From assembly GCA_946807835.1 (NCBI GenBank), contig OX327700.1:25022001-25086000 (forward strand): 64,000 nt of DNA, in the 5' to 3' direction. The translations under genes were made by a program, and so were the position numbers. How positions within the stretch are numbered: position 1 is the stretch's first letter; every line of letters begins with the position of its first letter. This document shows positions 58,867-64,000 of the stretch, piece after piece. The notes beneath the pieces were generated by a model. It saw only the letters and a program-made list of their open reading frames with translations. It had not been told where the DNA came from and made no database searches. The stretch is from Ailanthus altissimus (lineage: Eukaryota > Streptophyta > Magnoliopsida > Sapindales > Simaroubaceae).

Positions 58867-59887
58867 TGTTGACTTTTTAATCGTACATATTGATGTTTTG
58901 ATGATAACAAATCACATGTTGATTGTAATTAGGCATTAAAATAATTAAACACCTAAGTGAGGTAAAATATGAATAAATAAAATAGAATGATAATTTTAGA
59001 ATTATACTTGTACTATATGAGATAGAAAATGTGAACAAAACTTATTAATAATAGAAAGATACTTATGTCAGCTTTTTAAAAAAATTTACAGAAGTAAATT
59101 TGGAGTTGCCTACAGAAAGTTATTTTCAAATCATTCAAGTATACTAAAGTTGGATTAAAGTGCAAAGTTTTATAAGTTTCAAAAAATGGACTAAAATTCA
59201 AAAGATCCAGACTTTGTGAAGATCACTATGGGGGTATTGTAGCAACTGTTACGACACTGTTTTGGGTACTGTTGCAACGATTACAACACTGTAGCAATCA
59301 AAGAATTATTGTATAATAGTCGAGTACTATATATCACTGTAGCAACGGGAGAGTTACTGTATCAGCACTGTAGCAACAACTATTTTTCACTCCTTACAAC
59401 TTCATATTTACTCATTTTGATGTTTAAATTATTTTACTTATTAATTCTTGTATTAAATTTATTTAAGTGCTTGTGAGAAATACTTTGTGAAGAGAGTGGT
59501 TATTCTTTTAGTGTAAGTTAAGTGTTTGTGAAAAATACTTTAAGATAAGAGTTGTTACTCTTTAATTGTAAAGGGTTTAATTGATACCTTAAAAATTAAT
59601 TTGTTGTAAAGGTTTTTTGACACCTTAGAAATCAAGTGTATTAATTCTTGATCTTTGTTTAAAACAAACTAGTAGAATCCTTAAGGTGAGTTACTTAGGT
59701 CATAGACGTAGGTCGTGTGGAGTGCCAAACCACGTAAATATCTGGGTGTCATTCTCTCTATCCCTTACTCTATTATTTTTTATAATTATTTATTTATATT
59801 TTAATAATTACATAAATTATTTATATTAATGTATTAATTTTTAAATACTTAATTTACCTCATTTGAGTTGCTTATCTAAAATTTTCA

Positions 59888-60384
59888 GATAGTATATTTA
59901 ATTATATAATTTTCTTTTAGAATAGCTTTAATTACTTCAATCCAATACTATATTATATCAAATATAAGATATTATTATAAAATTTTTAATTATACCATAT
60001 TTTATCTTATCCTATTTAATCCTAATAAATATTATTAGATCTTAGAAACGAAACGTGTCCTCAATGTACAGTGTACACGACTAAGCTTAAGAATAAATTA
60101 TTTTTGCCACAAAATGCATGACAAACAAAAATAAAAGACATGATGAAAACCAATTTAAATTGTTTATAATCAAATATTTTTATTAGTTAATTTATTTCTT
60201 CACCAAGACTATATAAATTAAAAGTGAGAGAAAAATATTTTGAGTAAAATCTTAAAATTGTAATGTACTTTTTTAGTTATTTGCTTCAAAACAATATTAT
60301 AATTAAAATAAGAAAGGAAAGTGAGGTCCCGTGAGATAAAAAGTCGGGGGTTGAATAGAGCCACTACTTTATATATATATATAA
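59888..60384. other. AT-rich spacer
   Basis: No gene or element was recognised. It ends in (TA)n at 60370-60384, beside the next element. Confidence 0.4.
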
Positions 60385-61900
60385 CTTTTCGTAGTTAACC
60401 AATTATTTAGGATAAAATTTTTATTTGACCGCAGTCAAATTTCTTAAGTTTTATTAATTACATATACGTCACATTGACCATTTTACTCTTATTTTAATTT
60501 TAATAATTTTTCTTTTTTTTCTCATTTTTTCTTCTCTTTTCTTTTTTATGTTTTATAAATTATGTAATTGATTAAGTTTTTTTTTATAAATTAATTAAAA
60601 ATAAATTAAAAAATAAAATTTTAAAAACAACTTAAAAATAAAAAGAATTAAAAAAAGTAAAACCTTGGGCGCATTTAAATTTATTTTTGAAATTTTATTT
60701 TTTAATTTATATTTAAATTAATTATTTTTTAATTAATGTATTAAAAAAACAATTGATTAATTGAATTAATTAATTAATTTTATTAAATTAAAAAAAAAAA
60801 AAGCTTGTGGGCACATGCGTGGGGCGTATACACTCCAAGCAAGGGGGAGGGGGGGCGCATGCTGCGGCCAAGCTTTGCTTGTTTTATTTTTTATTTTAAA
60901 TATATTTTTAAAATTTTATTTTTTAATTTATATTTAAATTAATTATTTTTTAATTAATATATTAAAAAAGAAAAAACAATCAATTAATTAATTAAAATAA
61001 TTTATTTATTTTAATAAATTAAAAAAATAACTTGTGGGCGAATGCGCGAAGCGCGCGGCTCACACATGCGTCCCGCAAGGCTTTGCTTCCCGTAAGTGTA
61101 ATTTTAATAATTTTTCTTTTTTTTCTATTTTTTAATTTCTTTTTATAAATACATTAATAAAAAATACTTTTTAATATATATATTTAATAATTAATATATT
61201 TTTTAAACAAAATTTTATTCTTTTAAATTATTTTTAAAAAAAATCATGAGGCATGCTTAGGGCGTGTGCCCCAAGCAAATTGCTTGGGGAGCGGGGGCGC
61301 ATGCAGTAGCTTGACAAGCTTTTGCTTGTTTTCTTTTTTTATTTTAAATTTATTTTTTAATTTATATTTAAATTAATTATTTTTTAAGTAATGTATTAAA
61401 AAAATTAATTAATTAATTTATAAAAAATAAAAGTTATTCATTTAAATAATTTATATTATTTAACTAAAATATAATTTGTTTCATTAATTTAATAAAAAAG
61501 TTAAAATTTTATCTTTAATTTATTTTTTACTAATTAATTTATTTTATTTTTAAATAAAATTTATTAAAACAAACTAAAGCTTAGGGGGAAGGTATGCACC
61601 CAAGCGTCGCCTCACGCATGTGCTTAAGGTTTTGCTTTTTTATTTTAATTCTTTTTACTTTTAAGTTATTTTTAAAATTTTACTTTTTAATTGATTTATA
61701 AATAATAAAAACTTAATTAATTAAATAATTTATAAAAATGAAAAAAGAAAATAGAAGAAAAAAAAATATTAAAATTAAAATAAGAGTAAAATAGTTAACG
61801 TGACGTATATATAATTAATAAAACTTAAGATATTTAATTTGGGTAAAATAAAAATTTTATCTTAAATAATTTGTCAATTACGAAAAATTTTCTTATATAT
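60385..61900. mobile_element. Inverted-repeat element with GC-rich internal repeats (about 1.5 kb)
   Basis: 60385-60540 and 61740-61900 are reverse complements over about 150 bp. They share TTTTCGTA(G/A)TT, GATAAAATTTTTATTT, CTTAAGTTTTATTAATTA and TACTCTTATTTTAATTTTAA. TA-rich flanks, TATATATAT-like, could be a 9-bp target duplication but are low-complexity. Inside, an AT-rich unit alternates with GC islands at about 60800-60870, 61030-61095, 61245-61325 and 61580-61640, each containing GGGCGCATGC- or AAGCTTTGCTTG-like words. There is no transposase. A MULE or fold-back origin is likely. Confidence 0.7.
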
Positions 61901-62129
61901 ATTAGAGCCATCATCTTTTGATTGAAGTAGTGGATAGTATTGATTCTCAATTTGAAGTAATTTTCTTCGATTTTTAATAGAATAAATTTAATACTTTTTA
62001 AGTTTAAATTTGTAGGCTATGTCATGACGAATATTATTATTGCACATTTCAATAGATTTCTAATTGTATATCAGTAAATTTGTTGAAATATTAAAAAGAA
62101 AGAGAGAAGAAAAAAAAATTAAAATTTAG
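61901..62129. other. AT-rich spacer between two inverted-repeat elements
   Basis: No feature recognised. Confidence 0.4.
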
Positions 62130-63470
62130 GTTTTTATAAGATTTTAATTAATATTCACTTATCTCATGTGATTTTAAAATGTATCAAAATCTGTATATCG
62201 TTACCACTATTTATTATTCCATTATTACTATTCTGTAAATTTTAACTTTTTTAATGAATTAACAATTTTATTCTTGATAATATATAATTTGACAATTTTG
62301 CCTTAGAATAAATTGAAAGTTGCCCCAAATAAATTTAAAATAAAAAAAAAGAGCTTGAATAGAATTAAATTCTTGATCTCAAATATAAAATCACTCATGT
62401 TCACCACTAGACCAAACTAAAGTTTAAAAAATATTTTATAAAGACTAATATATGTACCTATAAATTAATAAGATTAATTGTTAATTTTAAATTAAATAAA
62501 TTTTAATACTCAAAAATCATAAATAATAATAAGTGTAAAATATTTTAAATATCATTTAATTAAAATAAGCTTACAAAAATGAGTTTGTTTAAATGAAAAC
62601 CATTATAAACATCTTCTCATTTTTTAATTATTCTTAAATTAATTGAAAGGAAATAAAAAAGTATTGATAATTATGTTAATTATAAAAAATAGTTTCTAAT
62701 ATAATTATCAATACTTTTTATTTAAAAATATTTTTTCTAATATAACATAATTTTTCTTTATTAATAGCTCAATTGAGAGCATAGAAGATTTTGGCATTAT
62801 TTGTAATAATTTCTTTTAAATATAAAAATTTATGAAAATTATTTTTTATGGGTTGAATATAATTCTCAATATTTACTTTACAATTGTTTTTTGGTGAATT
62901 CTATAAATTTAAAATTCTTAATAAAAATTCACGTATGATTTAAAAAATAACTTTATTTAGTATGTATTATATTTGAGTGTTTTTTTTTATTATTTTAGAA
63001 TAATTTAAAAAAATTAAAAAATTCATTTTTATAATAAATTGCTAAAACTTAATCTCTAAGTCTTTTGTTGTAAACGTATACATACGTAATTAAATTTATT
63101 ATTTATTAAATATTTTACACTTATTATTTTTTATAAATTTTGAGGATCAAAATTTATTTAATTTAGAATTAAAGATTTTTTAATTAATTTATAGGGTATT
63201 TATATTAGTCTTTATAAATATTATGTAAACTTAATTTGGCTTAATAGCGAAAATAGGTGATTTTATCTTTAAAGTCAAGCGTTCAATTCTTTTAAAACTC
63301 TTTTTTTTTGCTCTCATTTATTTATAGGTAAAATTGTTAAATTATATATTATCAAAGATAAAATTGTCAATCCATCAAAAATGTTAAAATTAATAAAAAA
63401 GTAAACAGTGTAACAGTAGAAATTTTGATATTTTTTGAAACCACATAGAAATAAGTAGATATTAGGTGAA
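62130..63470. mobile_element. Fold-back element with inverted arms of about 350-400 bp
   Basis: 62130-62560 and 63080-63470 are reverse complements. Shared words, left versus the right arm reversed, include TTGATAATATATAATTT, ATAAAATCACTCATGTTCAC with ATAAAATCACCTATTTTCGC, TATAAAGACTAATATA, AAATTAAATAAATTTT and AATAATAAGTGTAAAATATTT. The roughly 500-bp centre is AT-rich and non-coding. The outer ends (AGGTTTTTATAAG and its counterpart near 63470) are imprecise and no target duplication was identified. Confidence 0.7.
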
Positions 63471-64000
63471 ACCTCAGTGGGTTTGATGTCATAGGAATGG
63501 CCGTTTTTCTAAATTTGATGGCAAAAATTAAAAATTAAGCAAACAAAATTAATTAGATGGATTTTGAATGTGAGTTATACCAAGTCTATTCAATTTATGT
63601 TGATCAAGACCCACCTATTATTTATTTACAGTGTCAAGGAGATGGATCATCGAAATTTCAAGCAAAACTTTGTTAAATCTCTAATATTAATGAATATATA
63701 TACACCATCATTGATCGTTGGTTATTCATGCTTGATCTCTTGCTTTGATTTTAAGGGTGGGTTGGTAGCGTTGAATTTGTTAAATCACTAATTATATATA
63801 AAAGGTGGCTGGTTTTCATCTCATATCCTTAATCGTAAGAAAAAAATAAATAAAGTTTAATTTTATTATTTATGATAAACTAATAATTATATTTATTTAG
63901 CATTTGAATGGAGGAGTATTTTTATTGTGTTTACGTGTGGGTAAAGGTAACAACTAATATAATCCATGCATGCCCCGTGCTCGTGCAAACACATACCTCT
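63471..64000. other. Unannotated end of window, TATA-like motif at 63793-63803
   Basis: TATATATAAAA in the context ATTATATATAAAAGGTGGC could be a core promoter for a gene starting beyond the window; no start codon with a convincing frame follows before 64000. 63635-63690 (TTCAAGCAAAAC ... AAATCTCTAAT) weakly resembles 24240-24290. The open frame 63564-63791 has no recognisable domain. Confidence 0.3.

Larger units (their letters stand above)
56331..59887 (+). mobile_element. Small SIRE-like copia derivative with both LTRs (3557 bp)
   Basis: The 5' LTR is 56331-57456 (1126 bp) and the 3' LTR 58867-59887 (1021 bp). Both start TGTTGACTTT and end TTTTCA, and share GACGTAGGTCGTGTGGAGTGCC-type sequence near their ends. 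A primer site TGGTATCAAAGC is at 57459-57470 and a polypurine tract (AAATGGAGAT) directly precedes 58867. Flanks GTTAG and GATAG form a one-mismatch target duplication. The 1410-bp interior keeps only pieces of gag. It depends on other elements for all enzymes, if it ever moved in this form. Confidence 0.85.

Noticed and set aside
63564..63791. 75-codon frame at the window end
   Set aside because: No domain, low-complexity surroundings, and no start context or splice pattern to support it.

Overview
The window is eukaryotic nuclear DNA from a flowering plant, most likely a eudicot. It is AT-rich, its two real genes are interrupted by GT-AG introns, and most of the rest is LTR retrotransposons with plant-type tRNA-Met primer sites, plus LINE and TIR-transposon remnants. 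Species cannot be read from the sequence.

The only genes I can defend as intact are two tandem copies of a cyclic nucleotide-gated ion channel (CNGC, plant group III, CNGC14/17-like) on the + strand at 20965-23940 (686 aa) and 37621-40647 (689 aa). Both have seven exons with matching boundaries and a complete channel: six membrane segments, a GQN pore filter, a cyclic-nucleotide-binding domain and an IQ-type calmodulin site. The upstream flank (about 1.1 kb from 17525) and a short downstream flank are duplicated with the gene. In the second unit this flank has been split by a 2.6 kb MULE-like element and by about 5.6 kb of nested Tekay/Del-type LTR sequence, and a copia 3' end lies between it and the gene. 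The two genes therefore have different proximal promoters.

Region by region: 1-1260, 5' end of a Tat-like Ty3/gypsy element (minus strand). 1950-2530, FAR1/MULE-transposase relic, followed by a three-copy tandem repeat to 3480. 4700-10712, decayed copia (+), split by a 1126 bp solo LTR at 9058-10183. 10713-17480, gypsy gag plus LTR (minus), whose LTR is split by a full-length Tork-like copia (11815-17422, minus). 17525-24200, first CNGC unit, including a LINE tail. 24760-40970, second CNGC unit with its insertions. 41150-42000, Tat-like LTR fragment (+). 42535-55951, a copia (minus) whose 5' LTR was hit by a pol-less copia (48184-53985), itself hit by a 2.6 kb solo LTR, and separately by another solo LTR (53995-55763). 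56331-59887, small SIRE-like copia with both LTRs but almost no coding sequence. 60385-61900 and 62130-63470, two inverted-repeat (fold-back) elements. 63480-64000, unannotated, with a TATA-like motif.

I found no prokaryotic system, CRISPR array, rRNA or convincing tRNA. The most unusual observations are: a CNGC intron that is open in frame in one paralog but not the other; a glycine-to-serine change in the cyclic-nucleotide-binding cassette of the second paralog; a GC-rich palindromic block placed about 115 bp upstream of the TATA box in the U3 of two copia families; repeated CTACAGTG/CACTGTAG arrays in two unrelated elements; and a pol-less gag-protease copia inside a multi-level nest with readable target-site duplications.
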